From positions 992,001-1,056,000 of the forward strand of contig NZ_CP132294.1 in NCBI RefSeq assembly GCF_030734285.1: a stretch of DNA of 64,000 nucleotides. Reading direction: 5' to 3'. A model generated the notes under the pieces. It saw only the letters and a list, made by a program, of their open reading frames with translations, had not been told where the DNA came from and searched no databases. The stretch is from Natronococcus sp. AD-5. Lineage in GTDB: Archaea; Halobacteriota; Halobacteria; Halobacteriales; Natrialbaceae. How positions within the stretch are numbered: position 1 is the first letter of the stretch; every line of letters starts with the position of its first letter. The position numbers and the translations under genes are program-made. Positions 9,062 to 18,239 of this stretch are shown in pieces.

Positions 9062-10090
9062 TTACTCCTTGAGTGCTCCTGCGGTGAGTCCGCTGACGAT
9101 TTTCTCCTGGGCCACGATCACGAGGATCGCGACCGGAAGGACGCCGATGATGCTCGAGGCGGCCATCAGGTTGAACAGGATCTCGTACTGCCCCTGGTAG
9201 CCGAGGATCCCCTCGAGCAGCGGCGCCCAGTTCTGCGGCTGGCCGTCGGTCATCAGGAACGAGAAGAAGAACTCGTTGTAGACCGCGATGAACGTCAGCA
9301 CGCCGGCGGTTGCAACGCCGGGCGCCGACAGCGGAATGATGACCCGGAACAGCGCGCCCAGGCGGGTCGTCCCCTCGACCCGAGCGGCGTCCTCTAAGCC
9401 GTCGGGAATCTGTGCGTAGAACGTCGTGAGGATGAAGATCGAGAGCGGCATGAAGATCGCCGAGATCGGGATCACCATCGCGCCAGGCGTGTTATAGAGG
9501 GTCCCGTTGCTCAGGATGGGTTCTAGCGCCGCGACCGGGGTATTGAACAGGTCGTTCAACGGAATGAAAAACGCCGCCGGCGGGAAGAACGACACGACCA
9601 GCACGAGCAGCATCAGCGGCGTCTTCGCGGGGAACTCGAGCCGGCCGAAGGCGTAGCCCGCGAGGCTGGCGACGACCAGCACGAGGATCGTGGAGGTCGT
9701 CGCGATGACGAAGCTGTTGAACATGTACCAGTGGAACGGCAGCACTTCGAACACCTCGAAGAAGGCGCCGGGATTGAAGCCGTTCGGCGTGAAGATGATG
9801 TCCTGTAACTGGCCTTCGGGGGTCAGCGCGACCATCAGCAGCCAGTAGAACGGGAACAGCGTCGTGAACAGGAAGAATATCGCCGCGACGTAGAACATCG
9901 CTTTGTAGACGCGCTCGGGGTTCTGAATGGAGCTCTCGACCCATCTCGAGAACGGCCCGCGCTTGAGTTCGGCGTCTCCGGACCCCCCGAGCGCCGTACC
10001 TCCGTCGGCGATTCGGGTGGGCGGCCGACCGCCCTCGGCTTCGAAGTCGGTGCGTCCGTCCCGTGTCGTATCGTGATCGTTGGATTTCAT
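9062..10090 (-). CDS. Carbohydrate ABC transporter permease, MalG-like
   Basis: Inner permease subunit of 342 residues with about six membrane helices after a 75-residue charged, glycine-rich N-terminal extension. The EAA loop that contacts the ATPase is visible as QIPDGLEDAARVEGTTRLGALFRVIIPLSAPG. The protein ends with the MalG-type KIVSGLTAGALKE tail. The start ATG at 10090 shares one base with the TGA of the upstream permease gene (TGATG), indicating translational coupling. The long hydrophilic N terminus is unusual for MalG but could be a haloarchaeal acidic extension. Confidence 0.93.
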   Translation of the reverse strand: MKSNDHDTTRDGRTDFEAEGGRPPTRIADGGTALGGSGDAELKRGPFSRWVESSIQNPERVYKAMFYVAAIFFLFTTLFPFYWLLMVALTPEGQLQDIIFTPNGFNPGAFFEVFEVLPFHWYMFNSFVIATTSTILVLVVASLAGYAFGRLEFPAKTPLMLLVLVVSFFPPAAFFIPLNDLFNTPVAALEPILSNGTLYNTPGAMVIPISAIFMPLSIFILTTFYAQIPDGLEDAARVEGTTRLGALFRVIIPLSAPGVATAGVLTFIAVYNEFFFSFLMTDGQPQNWAPLLEGILGYQGQYEILFNLMAASSIIGVLPVAILVIVAQEKIVSGLTAGALKE

Positions 10091-11118
10091 CAGTAGAAAC
10101 CAGCCTCCGTGTCGCGGAAGAGGACGATGTACACCGTGATGAACAGGCCGATGACCAGCGCCGTCATGAAGGCCACTGCGGCCGCCGTCCCGAAGATACG
10201 CGTCCCGCCGAACATCGCCTCGACGACCATGCACGTCAGCGACGGGACGGTCGTACAGCCGACGCTCGACTCGATTAACCCGTACACGCGCATCGCGTCC
10301 ATCGTGCGGAACAGCATCGCGACGAGCAGCGCCGGCAGGATGAGCGGCAGCGTGATCATCCTGAACCGCTGCCAGGGCGAAGCGCCGGACACCCGAGCCA
10401 CGTCGTAGAGGCTCCGGTCGACGCTCTGGAGCCCGGCGAGGATCAACAGCGCCATGAACGCCGTCGACTTCCAGATGTCGGCGACGAGGACGATGACGAA
10501 CGCGTCCTGACTGTCGGCCAGCGGGTTCGGGCCGAAGAGCCCGAGCCACTGCCCCAGGTCCGTCCCGAAGCCGACCTCCGGCTGGAACATCAGGAAGAAG
10601 ATCATCCCCTGGATGACGATCGGGACGGCCCAGGGAAGGATGATCGCGACTCGTACCCAGCGTCGGCCGCGGAACTCCTGGTCGAGGATGAGCGCCTGAC
10701 CGAAGCCGAACAGCGTCTCGAAGAAGACGCTGATGATGGCGAACCCGAGCGTGACGAACAGCGCCTGCTGTAGAAACGGCACGCCGAAATCGACGAACGG
10801 GAACGACGACGTCAGCGTCACGTCCATGAACTGCTGTGCCAACCTGACGTCGCCCGTGAGCACGTCGACGTAGTTTTCGACGCCGACGAAGCCGCCCAGC
10901 GCTTCGTTGCCCCGCGTCTCGTCTTCTCGAAGCGACATCACGAACGTCATGATGAGCGGGTAGAACGCGATGAACGCGAGCAACAGGAACGACGGAATCA
11001 ACAGGAGGTAGGCGTAGGCCGCTTCGCTCAAGTTCTCCATCCAGTTGACGACCGCGTTGCCGGTCCGGTCTCGCTCGGGGGTTTCTCCGCCGATCCCGGT
11101 GTCAGTATCAGTTGCCAT
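10090..11118 (-). CDS. Carbohydrate ABC transporter permease, MalF/UgpA-like
   Basis: Permease subunit of 342 residues with about six membrane helices beginning at AAYAYLLLIPSFLLLAFIAFYPL. The EAA-like loop is SLYDVARVSGASPWQRFRMITLPLILP. Between helices 1 and 2 there is a moderately long extracellular loop. I chose the ATG at 11118; a GTG nine bases upstream is also possible. Either start overlaps the end of the binding-protein gene (stop at 11108), consistent with tight coupling. Two cysteines in the VGCTTVPSLTCMV loop might form a disulfide outside the membrane; that is inference. Confidence 0.92.
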   Translation of the reverse strand: MATDTDTGIGGETPERDRTGNAVVNWMENLSEAAYAYLLLIPSFLLLAFIAFYPLIMTFVMSLREDETRGNEALGGFVGVENYVDVLTGDVRLAQQFMDVTLTSSFPFVDFGVPFLQQALFVTLGFAIISVFFETLFGFGQALILDQEFRGRRWVRVAIILPWAVPIVIQGMIFFLMFQPEVGFGTDLGQWLGLFGPNPLADSQDAFVIVLVADIWKSTAFMALLILAGLQSVDRSLYDVARVSGASPWQRFRMITLPLILPALLVAMLFRTMDAMRVYGLIESSVGCTTVPSLTCMVVEAMFGGTRIFGTAAAVAFMTALVIGLFITVYIVLFRDTEAGFY

Positions 11119-12559
11119 ATTCTTCACCTACGTCTTGTTCGCTCTGCTCGAGCCGTTCGCGCAGATCCCCCATCGCATCCTCGGGGGATTGCTCGCCGCG
11201 GTAGGTCCCGTTTACCTCCTGGTAGATGTGTGCCGATTGCTCGGGCCAGACGTCGGTCACCGGCCGGGGGATCGCGTTTTCACCCGCGATCTGGATGGTT
11301 TCGGCGTAGTTCGCAACGGGACCGCTCTCCTCGGGATCGAGATCGTCGAGCAGTTCCAGAATCGGCGGCAACCAGCCCTGGATCTCGAAGATCGCGAGCA
11401 TGACCTCCTCGGTTGCAAACGCGTCCATCACCTGGATCGCCTTCTCCGCGTTCTCGGCCGCCGGGTTCAGCGTGAAGTGCCAGCCCCCGAGGGCGGACGC
11501 GGTGCCGCCGAGGCCGTCGTACTCGGCCTCGTCTGGGGTGACGCCGTACGGCATCGGCATCATGTCGACCTGATCGCCCATTCCTTCTTCGTGGGCGATC
11601 GCGATCGAGTACGGCCAGTTTCGGTGCATCACGGCGTTCCCGTCCGCGAAGGGGCCGCGAGCCTCCTCCTCGGTGTACTGGACGATCGCCGTCGGGCAGA
11701 TCTGCTCGTAGCCCTCGAGGGCGTACTCGTCTTCCTGACCGCGGATGAACGTACGCATCATTCGGATGGCGTCGATGACGGGCTCCTCGCCGACCGTGAC
11801 CTGGCGGTTTCCCGCCTCGAACAGGTTGTCGAGGCCGCCGAAGTACGCGCCGCCGAAGGTACTCATCACCTCGTTGAAGGTACAGCACGAGAGCCCCTCG
11901 TACGGGGCTGCTTGCGTGGTGAATCCGAACTCGGCGTCGGACTGATCTCGAACGTCGGCCGCGATCTCGGAAAACTCCTGCCAGGAAAGCGGCTCGGTGG
12001 CCCAGTTGCCGGTGTCGTACCCTGCCTCCTCGACGAGGTCCTTCCGATACTGCATCGTCCCGAAGTCGGGAAACAGCGGCAGCGCGTGAATCGCGTCCGT
12101 TTCCGGGTGACGGGCGGTTTCGACCGCCGCGTCGAGGTAGTCGTTTTCGATCATACTGACGGTGTCACTCGAGAGTCGATCCTCGAGGTTGACCGTCTGT
12201 TCGCGCAGGATAAACGGGATCGTCCACCCGCTGTCCATCATGAACAGGTCGGGCTCGGGACGTCCAGCCTGCAGCGCGGACTGCGCGGCGGCTCTGCGCT
12301 GCTCGGTTTCGTTCGGTCCCGTTCGAACCTCGATGGTGATGTCCTCGTCGAGGCCGGCGTCCCAGAGCGTCTGGTGTAACTCTCCCATGAGACTCTGAAA
12401 ATCGGCGTCGCCATAGACGATGACAGACCCTTCTTCGGCCCCCCGACCGAGACATCCCGCCAGACCGACCGAGCCGGCGCCAGTTACCGAGGCCGCAGCG
12501 ACGAACGCTCTCCGGGATACACCGACGCTGGTCTTCTGTGCTTTCCTATCTCGATCCAT
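11108..12559 (-). CDS. Sugar ABC transporter solute-binding lipoprotein
   Basis: Extracellular binding protein of 483 residues in the bacterial SBP family 1 (maltose/multiple sugar) fold. The N terminus has a Tat motif (VSRRAFVAAASV) and a lipobox LAGC, so it should be a Tat-secreted lipoprotein. Typical landmarks are the early DLFMMDSGWTIPF segment, the WATEPLSWQEFSEIAADV segment and the C-terminal GWHFTLNPAAENAEKAIQVMDAF region. It is the first gene of the ABC operon and lies 371 bases downstream of a TrmB regulator gene on the same strand. Sugar specificity cannot be read from sequence; acidic composition reflects the high-salt exterior. Confidence 0.92.
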   Translation of the reverse strand: MDRDRKAQKTSVGVSRRAFVAAASVTGAGSVGLAGCLGRGAEEGSVIVYGDADFQSLMGELHQTLWDAGLDEDITIEVRTGPNETEQRRAAAQSALQAGRPEPDLFMMDSGWTIPFILREQTVNLEDRLSSDTVSMIENDYLDAAVETARHPETDAIHALPLFPDFGTMQYRKDLVEEAGYDTGNWATEPLSWQEFSEIAADVRDQSDAEFGFTTQAAPYEGLSCCTFNEVMSTFGGAYFGGLDNLFEAGNRQVTVGEEPVIDAIRMMRTFIRGQEDEYALEGYEQICPTAIVQYTEEEARGPFADGNAVMHRNWPYSIAIAHEEGMGDQVDMMPMPYGVTPDEAEYDGLGGTASALGGWHFTLNPAAENAEKAIQVMDAFATEEVMLAIFEIQGWLPPILELLDDLDPEESGPVANYAETIQIAGENAIPRPVTDVWPEQSAHIYQEVNGTYRGEQSPEDAMGDLRERLEQSEQDVGEEYGN

Positions 12560-12930
12560 CTTTTCTTGCAGAAGACTTTCAGAGCCTTAATTCTTAGCCT
12601 TTAAAAATCATAATAACGTGACTATATTGACAACAGACTCGTATAATCCGGGAATACTCTCCCATCTATCTAAACGACTGTACTATATTTTATTCGTCAG
12701 GTGTACGCAAATTCAGAATGAACGAACGGTCGATAGACGGGGTCAGCCCGCCGCACAGACCGAGCCGAAGTTCGTCGTCCGTCGGGCTATCGCAGCGATC
12801 AATCGATGCATACCGACGCGGACGGCCCGCGACGCGACTCGAGAGCGCGAACTTCTGCTAGACGGGTTTCGTCGCATCGACCGACGACGACTACGATACG
12901 GACCGAGCGTACGGTATCGCTCTTCGCTCG
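12560..12930. promoter_or_regulatory. AT-rich promoter region of the sugar ABC operon
   Basis: This 371-base gap between trmB (stop 12931) and the binding-protein gene (start 12559) holds no gene. The half near the operon (about 12580-12720) is markedly AT-rich against a GC-rich background. Read on the minus strand, TTTTTAAAGG (about 12598-12607) is a TATA-box candidate, giving a leader of about 16-20 bases. The octamer ACTATATT occurs twice, at 12621-12628 and 12682-12689, 61 bases apart. These are upstream of the TATA box and could be regulator sites. I found no exact match to the TACT-N7/8-GAGTA TrmB motif that I recall from Halobacterium. Confidence 0.45.
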
Positions 12931-13995
12931 TTACTCCTCGAGGACCGGCGGCTTGTGACGGCCGATGTGGATCTCGTGGGCCTCGACGTCCTCGAGCGCG
13001 GCGACTCGCCCGCCGACGGTGACCTCCGCTCCGTCCTCCGTCTCGAGGGTGATCGCGGCGACCTCCTCGCTCACCTCGAAGGAGACGTCGACGATCCGCC
13101 CGCGGACGACCCGCTGGCCGCCGACGGCGACGTCTCGTCCCACGATCGTCGCGTAGAACTCGCCGCCTTCCTCGATGACGTCTTTCACGCAGCGGCGGAT
13201 CGACGCGTACTTGCGGGGATAGTCCCGGGGATCGCTGTCCTCTCCCAGCGTCTCCTCGGCGGTCGTCCAGAGGACGGTCCCGAAGAAGCCAGAGACGAGA
13301 AAGCCGAGCGCCGAGCGGTTGAAGATGACGCCGTACCGGTCCTTGTCGTCCCGGAGCGCGTCCTGCGTCGCGTAGACGGAGTAGTTGCCGTCGGCGACGG
13401 CGAGCACCGGCGTCGTGATTCCGCGTCGTGCACGCGTAGTGGTCGCGACGCCGGTGTAGTCGACCTCGTCCGGATCCGGGGCTTCGGCCGCCGGCGTCAC
13501 GATCAGGTCGATGCTCACGCCGCTGTCGAGCGCCGCCGCGAGCTCGTCTTCGAACCGGACGAGCAGGTCCGGCGTCAGCGACAGCGAGAGCTCGTACTCG
13601 GCGTCGTTGATGATCTCCTCGAGATAGCGCAGGATCGTCGACCGCGACTTGACGAGCGAGACGGCCTCCGTCTCCCGGGCCGGCGCCGTGTAGCGGGCCT
13701 CGAGTTCGTCGATCATCTCCTCGAGCGAGTGTTGCACCTCGTCGAACGCGTCCGCGGGGTCGATCGCGACCACCTTCATCGGCCGCGACTCGCGGAGTTC
13801 GACCAGGCCGCGATCGCTCAGGCTTCTGACGGTGTCGTAGACCCGCGGCTGCGGGATATCGGTTCGATCCGCGATCTCGCTCGCGGTCAGTTGACCCTGC
13901 TCGAGGACGGTCAGATAGGCGTCGATCTCGTACTCGCCGAGGTTGAACCGGTCCCCGACGCGCTCGACCGTCGAGCGAAGTTCGTCTGGTGCCAT
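12931..13995 (-). CDS. TrmB-family sugar-sensing transcriptional regulator
   Basis: Regulator of 354 residues with an N-terminal winged helix-turn-helix ([32 protein letters not shown], residues about 35-70). A short coiled-coil dimerisation helix follows, then a large C-terminal TrmB effector domain that in characterised members binds sugars. The PLD-like segment ([24 protein letters not shown]) follows the linker. The start at 13995 matches the family's N terminus; longer in-frame extension is excluded by the divergent mscS gene. Its position directly upstream of a sugar ABC operon on the same strand suggests local control of that operon. A palindrome at 14019-14031 suggests autoregulation. 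Confidence 0.92.
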   Translation of the reverse strand: MAPDELRSTVERVGDRFNLGEYEIDAYLTVLEQGQLTASEIADRTDIPQPRVYDTVRSLSDRGLVELRESRPMKVVAIDPADAFDEVQHSLEEMIDELEARYTAPARETEAVSLVKSRSTILRYLEEIINDAEYELSLSLTPDLLVRFEDELAAALDSGVSIDLIVTPAAEAPDPDEVDYTGVATTTRARRGITTPVLAVADGNYSVYATQDALRDDKDRYGVIFNRSALGFLVSGFFGTVLWTTAEETLGEDSDPRDYPRKYASIRRCVKDVIEEGGEFYATIVGRDVAVGGQRVVRGRIVDVSFEVSEEVAAITLETEDGAEVTVGGRVAALEDVEAHEIHIGRHKPPVLEE

Positions 13996-14018
13996 ACCTG
14001 GTCGCAGGATTCCAACGG

Positions 14019-14031
14019 ATAAATGATTTAT
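14019..14031. promoter_or_regulatory. Palindrome ATAAATGATTTAT upstream of trmB
   Basis: A perfect inverted repeat with a single central base, located 24-36 bases upstream of the trmB start codon. That is the position expected for the TATA box of a leaderless transcript on the minus strand. A regulator bound here would block TBP, so autorepression or cross-regulation is plausible. The site also lies in the spacer shared with the divergent mscS gene (start 14128). Confidence 0.5.
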
Positions 14032-14127
14032 TCTAAGTCGAGTTGCACCCAGTTTCGGAAATCGATTACCGGTCGGGTGCCGGAGACCGTCAGAACCCTT
14101 AACCACGACGGCCATGAGTGTGTTGCC

Positions 14128-15120
14128 ATGCGTGAGGTCGCACAGCTGACCAGGGAGCGGGTACTCGAGGAAGCCGAGAGTCTCCTGCCAGGGTCCGTTC
14201 CCGACTACGCCGTCAAACTGGCTCTCGCCGCGCTCGTTCTCGTGGTCGGCTGGTACCTCTCGAAACTCGTCGTTCGGCTCACCGGCCGAACGGTGGCGCG
14301 ACGGATCGAACGGCCCAGCGTCACTCGAACCGTCCTCCGCGGAGTCAGAGCCTCTGTCCTGGTCGTTACCCTGGTCGCCATCGCCAGCATCTTCGGCGTC
14401 GGCGGCACTGAAATCTTCCTCTCGGTGACCGTCATCTCCGCCGTGATAGCGGTCGTCCTCGCGCCGCTGGTCGGGAGCTTCATCAACGGGCTGTTCGTCC
14501 TCGCGGATCGGCCCTACGAGATCGGCGACATGATCGAGATTACGGACGCGGGTCACACGGGCTTCGTCGAGGACATCACGATCCGACACACCAAGATCTT
14601 CACGCTCCAGAACACGTTCCTCGTCATTCCGAACTCCGAAATCCAACAGCGGGACGTGATCAACTACTCCGCCGAGGACGAGCGCACTCGGCTCTCGCTC
14701 GAGTTCGAAGTCACCTACGAGAGCGATCTCGAGGCCGCGCGCAACCACGCCGAACGAGCGGCCCGGGCCGTCGACGTCGTCATCACGGGCGGTCCCGACA
14801 TCCGGATCGGGAGCGCTCGATACGGGGCGGCGCCGGTCTCTACCATCCGCGAGTACGGCGACAACGGAGTCGTGTTAGAACTGTTCTTCTGGGTCCAGCA
14901 TCCGTACAAACAGGCGGTCGCCCGCTCGGCGGTGCAGACGGCCATCTGGGAGCGGTTCGCGGACGCCGACGTCGAGTTCTCGTATCCGCACCGTCACCAC
15001 GTCTTCGACGAGCACAGCGGCATCGCACGGATGGCCGTCGACGAACCGACGCTCGATCGCTCGGAGCGGAGTTCCTCGGCTGACCCGGCCGAGGGCTCCA
15101 CCGATCGCGGCGATCGGTAG
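14128..15120 (+). CDS. mscS: Small-conductance mechanosensitive channel, MscS family
   Basis: Membrane channel of 330 residues that opens under membrane tension to release solutes during osmotic downshock. Three hydrophobic segments occur at residues about 28-48, 70-95 and 98-125, the last being the pore helix. The cytoplasmic beta domain starts with [48 protein letters not shown], the family hallmark. The C-terminal alpha/beta domain follows, and then a 45-residue acidic/Ser-rich tail. The ATG at 14128 is chosen because the upstream in-frame extension has no hydrophobic or conserved features. Confidence 0.93.
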   Translation: MREVAQLTRERVLEEAESLLPGSVPDYAVKLALAALVLVVGWYLSKLVVRLTGRTVARRIERPSVTRTVLRGVRASVLVVTLVAIASIFGVGGTEIFLSVTVISAVIAVVLAPLVGSFINGLFVLADRPYEIGDMIEITDAGHTGFVEDITIRHTKIFTLQNTFLVIPNSEIQQRDVINYSAEDERTRLSLEFEVTYESDLEAARNHAERAARAVDVVITGGPDIRIGSARYGAAPVSTIREYGDNGVVLELFFWVQHPYKQAVARSAVQTAIWERFADADVEFSYPHRHHVFDEHSGIARMAVDEPTLDRSERSSSADPAEGSTDRGDR

Positions 15121-15135
15121 CGCCGACTCGCGAAC

Positions 15136-15549
15136 CTACGTTGCGGGTGCGCTCTCGACAGTAATGACCTCGCAGTCGAGGTGAGTTCGCAGATACCGGT
15201 CGATGTCGGGATTGTCGGTGAACCGGCGGAAGAGACGCCGCAGCCGGCTCGCCTGTTGGCTCCCGATGACGACGGCGTCGGCCTTCTCGGCGGCGACCTC
15301 GTCGAGAATGCTCTCCTCGACGAGAAAGCCCGTTCGAACGACGTACCGCGCGTTCTCGAGCGGGCCGAACGCCGACTCGACGGCGTTTTTGAGGTCGATT
15401 CGCGTCACTTTCTTCCCGCTCTGGTAGAGATTGACGTGGAGAACGGTCAGTGCCGCGCCGCGTTCGCGTGCGACCTCGAGCGCCCGCTCGAGCGTTCGAC
15501 GCGAGTGTTTCGTCAGGGGATACCGAACGGGAACCACGACCAGCGTCAT
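15136..15549 (-). CDS. Universal stress protein family (UspA)
   Basis: Single UspA domain of 137 residues. It begins with the first strand MTLVVVPVRYP and contains ALTVLHVNLY. The family nucleotide-binding loop is only partly conserved: the usual GSxGxSG appears as VVIGSQQASRLRRLF, so ATP binding is uncertain. The ATG at 15549 follows an in-frame GTG at 15552. An AAGGTTTACC box about 30 bases upstream on the minus strand suits a leaderless transcript. It is convergent with mscS, 15 bases away. Role in stress adaptation inferred from family only. Confidence 0.85.
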   Translation of the reverse strand: MTLVVVPVRYPLTKHSRRTLERALEVARERGAALTVLHVNLYQSGKKVTRIDLKNAVESAFGPLENARYVVRTGFLVEESILDEVAAEKADAVVIGSQQASRLRRLFRRFTDNPDIDRYLRTHLDCEVITVESAPAT

Positions 15550-15694
15550 CACGCGTCCGAACGATACCCGGCGGGGTAAACCTTTCAGTTAGGACAGTCC
15601 GGGTTGTGAACGTATCGCACGTCGTCGGGTCGTGGTCGGCACCCGCCGCGTCCGGAGAGACAGCCATTTACTGCGAGCGGCGATAGGGGGAGAC

Positions 15695-15934
15695 ATGGAA
15701 ACGAGGTCGACCGACGACGGCGATACCGTCTACGTCTCGACGACGGACGGCAACAGGGGCTCCAAGGGGCCATTTCTCGTCGCGTACGAGACGTCGGATG
15801 CGGAGCGACGGTACGGCTGGTACTGTACCAACTGCGAGAGTTTCGACAACGCGATGGATTCGATGGGTCGAATCCAGTGCAATCGGTGCGGGAACTTCCG
15901 GAAACCGACCGAGTGGGACGCCGCACACGAGTAG
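15695..15934 (+). CDS. Small zinc-ribbon protein, haloarchaeal conserved family
   Basis: Protein of 79 residues. Two CxxC pairs, WYCTNCESF and IQCNRCGNF, spaced by 17 residues should bind one zinc ion in the C-terminal half. The N-terminal half holds the GSKGPFLVAYET segment and the protein closes with RKPTEWDAAHE. I believe it belongs to a haloarchaeal DUF family of this architecture (possibly DUF5816), with no known function. The ATG at 15695 has a TTTACTGCG AT-rich box about 30 bases upstream. No operon partners: the neighbours are on the other strand or 230 bases away. Confidence 0.75.
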   Translation: METRSTDDGDTVYVSTTDGNRGSKGPFLVAYETSDAERRYGWYCTNCESFDNAMDSMGRIQCNRCGNFRKPTEWDAAHE

Positions 15935-16170
15935 GGAGTAGGCGCGAATCCGAGCACCCGCTCCGAGATCGAACGCGGAGGCCACCGCTTTCCGACCGAC
16001 GTTCGACAGCAATCACCACTTACCGTCTACCGATCGCCGTCCGTACGACTCGGCTGTCCGAATCCGTACGGCCGTCTGAACCCCTCCTATCCCGTTTCAT
16101 CGCGCCTCTCTCGCCGAACGAGCGTGCAGGACCAACGTTTATGAGGTATGATACCGTAAGTACGTATTGA

Positions 16171-16491
16171 ATGGGTCCTGTTAACATGCGACTCGTCGAG
16201 CAGGCCAAATCGATTTTCGCCGACCTGGGTTACACCGTCGAAGGCAACGGTCCCGAGTTCCGTGCCGAACGCAAGTGGAAGGTCGTCCACGTCAGTACGG
16301 TCCTCGAGCTCGACGAGCTTCCGTCAGCCGCCGGTCAGTTCCACTGCTTCGTCGCCCGGCCCGAGGATGCGGACACCCTCGAAGCGAAACTCAAGCGGAC
16401 GAACCCGAGCTACGAGTGGGCGATCATCGTCGTCGACGGCGACGACTATCAGGTCGAACGCGTACCGCCCGGACCGCACGTCTCCGCCTGA
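16171..16491 (+). CDS. Haloarchaeal conserved hypothetical protein
   Basis: Protein of 106 residues, predicted alpha/beta and soluble. Visible features are an N-terminal amphipathic helix (RLVEQAKSIFADLGYTVEG), a central segment with HVSTVLELDELP and GQFHCFVAR, and a C-terminal YEWAIIVVDGDDYQVERV strand pair. I recognise this pattern as widespread in haloarchaea but know no function. The ATG at 16171 fits GTTTATGAGG at about 16136 as a TATA element; an internal ATG at 16186 is an alternative start. Convergent with the aminotransferase gene. Confidence 0.7.
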   Translation: MGPVNMRLVEQAKSIFADLGYTVEGNGPEFRAERKWKVVHVSTVLELDELPSAAGQFHCFVARPEDADTLEAKLKRTNPSYEWAIIVVDGDDYQVERVPPGPHVSA

Positions 16492-16547
16492 AACGCCCTC
16501 TCCCGCCCACCTGTTTTACGGACCAGCCGTTTAGAGCACGGAGAACC

Positions 16548-17750
16548 CTACTCCAGCGCTCCGCGCGTCGCCGTCACGCCCGCGCCGGGATCGACGTCCG
16601 CGCCCATCGACTCGAGCACGTCTCCCAGCGCCGTCACCACGTAGATTACGTTCTGCGGCCGTGCGGAGTGACCCATGCAGCCGATCCGGAAGATCTCGCC
16701 GTCCAGGTCGCCGAGTCCGCTGGCGATCTCGAGGTCGTACCGCTCGAGCAACTCGCCGCAGACCTCGCTGTCGTCGACGCCGACGGGGACGCGGACGGCG
16801 TTCAGGCTCGGCAGCCAGTACTCGTCCGGCGCGTTCATCTCGAGTCCCATCCCCTCGACGCCGGCTTTCAACGCGCCGGCCAGTCGCTCGTGGCGGGCCC
16901 AGCGCTCTTCGATCCCTTCCTCGGCGACGAGTCGCAGCGCCTCGCGGATCGCGTAGACGTTCGTGATCGGCGCGGTGTGGTGGTAGGACCGATCGTCGCC
17001 CCAGTAGCCCTCGAGCAGGGAGAGGTCGAGGTACCACGAGCGGGGGTCCTCGTCGCGCGAGAGGACTTTATCCATGGCCTCGTCCGAGAGCGTGAGCGGG
17101 CTCGCACCCGGCGGACAGGAGAGACACTTCTGGGGGCCGGCGTAGGCGACGTCGATATCCCACTCGTCGACCCGGAGTTCGACGCCGCCGATCGAGGTGA
17201 CGGTGTCGGCGATCACGAGCGCGTCGTGGTCGTGGGCCGCGGTGGTGAGCGTTTCGACGTCGGGTTGCAGGACGCCCGTGCTCGTCTCGGCGTGGACGAA
17301 CCCGAAAACGTCCGGGTCGTGCTCGGCCAGGGCGTCGGAGACGGCCGCAGGATCGAGGGGTTCGCCCCACGGGGCGTCGACCTCGACGACCTCGCCGCCG
17401 GCGCGGCGGGCCATCGACGCCATCCGGCCGCCGAAGTAGCCGTTCGTCGGCACCAGCATCGTGTCGCCCGGCTCGACGACGTTCCCGATCGCGGCCTCCA
17501 TCGCGGCCGATCCGGTCCCCGAGACGGGGATCGTCCACCGGTTGTCCGTCCGGAACGTGTACCGCAGCAACTCCTGGACTTCGTCCATGATCTCGACGAA
17601 CGACGGGTCGAGGTGGCCCACGAGCGGCGTGCTCATCGCCCGGAGGACGCGGGGATGAACGTCGCTCGGACCGGGCCCCATCAGGGTTCGGTTCGGCGGC
17701 GTCAGTTCGTCGATCTCGGATGCGTCGATCGAATCGTCAGCATCTGCCAT
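16548..17750 (-). CDS. Class V aminotransferase, serine/alanine-glyoxylate type
   Basis: PLP-dependent aminotransferase of 400 residues in the alanine-glyoxylate / serine-pyruvate group. Landmarks are LMGPGPSDVHPRVLRAM at the N terminus, the VSGTGSAAMEAAIGNVVEPGD phosphate-binding region, the ADTVTSIGGVEL cofactor-contact Asp, and the Schiff-base lysine in YAGPQKCLSCPPG. The C-terminal domain carries SGLGDLDGEIFRIGCMGHSA. The start at 17750 is preferred to an in-frame ATG nine codons upstream. It likely moves an amino group between serine or alanine and glyoxylate or pyruvate; the exact substrate is not resolvable. Confidence 0.9.
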   Translation of the reverse strand: MADADDSIDASEIDELTPPNRTLMGPGPSDVHPRVLRAMSTPLVGHLDPSFVEIMDEVQELLRYTFRTDNRWTIPVSGTGSAAMEAAIGNVVEPGDTMLVPTNGYFGGRMASMARRAGGEVVEVDAPWGEPLDPAAVSDALAEHDPDVFGFVHAETSTGVLQPDVETLTTAAHDHDALVIADTVTSIGGVELRVDEWDIDVAYAGPQKCLSCPPGASPLTLSDEAMDKVLSRDEDPRSWYLDLSLLEGYWGDDRSYHHTAPITNVYAIREALRLVAEEGIEERWARHERLAGALKAGVEGMGLEMNAPDEYWLPSLNAVRVPVGVDDSEVCGELLERYDLEIASGLGDLDGEIFRIGCMGHSARPQNVIYVVTALGDVLESMGADVDPGAGVTATRGALE

Positions 17751-17918
17751 GCCGCGTAGTGGGACGGGCACCCTCAAAAACGTTCACGGACCGGCGAACG
17801 ATACCTCCGCCGGACTCGAGCGATCGTCGGTTTCGACCCGTGATCGGCCGCGGAACGACCGTATCTTGCTATCACTAGCCGTACTTTGAATACCCGTCGC
17901 GGTGTACCGTAGCCAGCA

Positions 17919-18119
17919 ATGGTATTCAAGAAGATCAAGCTGATCGGAACGAGCACGGAGAGCTTCGACGACGCCGCGGACGACGCGATCGACCGGGCCG
18001 AAGACACGCTCCAGAACGTTTACTGGGTCGAGGTCGACGAACTCGGCGTCGAAATCGCGAGCGCGGAGAACCGGGAGTACCAGGCCGAGGTCACCGTCGC
18101 TTTCGAACTCGAGGACTGA
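17919..18119 (+). CDS. Dodecin flavoprotein
   Basis: Dodecin of 66 residues, the expected size. Dodecins form hollow dodecamers that bind flavins; the Halobacterium protein stores riboflavin. The sequence has the family's beta-alpha-beta-beta layout: [29 protein letters not shown] (strand and helix), then [14 protein letters not shown] with the tryptophan that stacks on the flavin, then [11 protein letters not shown]. An ACTTTGAATA box about 30 bases upstream supports a leaderless start. Divergent from the aminotransferase gene. Confidence 0.95.
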   Translation: MVFKKIKLIGTSTESFDDAADDAIDRAEDTLQNVYWVEVDELGVEIASAENREYQAEVTVAFELED

Positions 18120-18239
18120 CGCTATCGCTCGACCGTCGCTCGCCGCCGGCTATCCGTGCGATCGGCGCGATCGCTCCTCGAATTCGATCGTCGGTTCCCG
18201 AGAACGGATCGCTCGTGGCGGCGGCGGTTCGGACGCGGA

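Noticed and set aside
12654-12700. A TrmB binding site of the Halobacterium type
   Set aside because: TACTC and TACT half sites occur, but not at the required spacing and orientation.
13996-14748. An N-terminal extension of TrmB through the mscS gene
   Set aside because: The extension is antisense to mscS, while the winged-helix domain begins right after the ATG at 13995.
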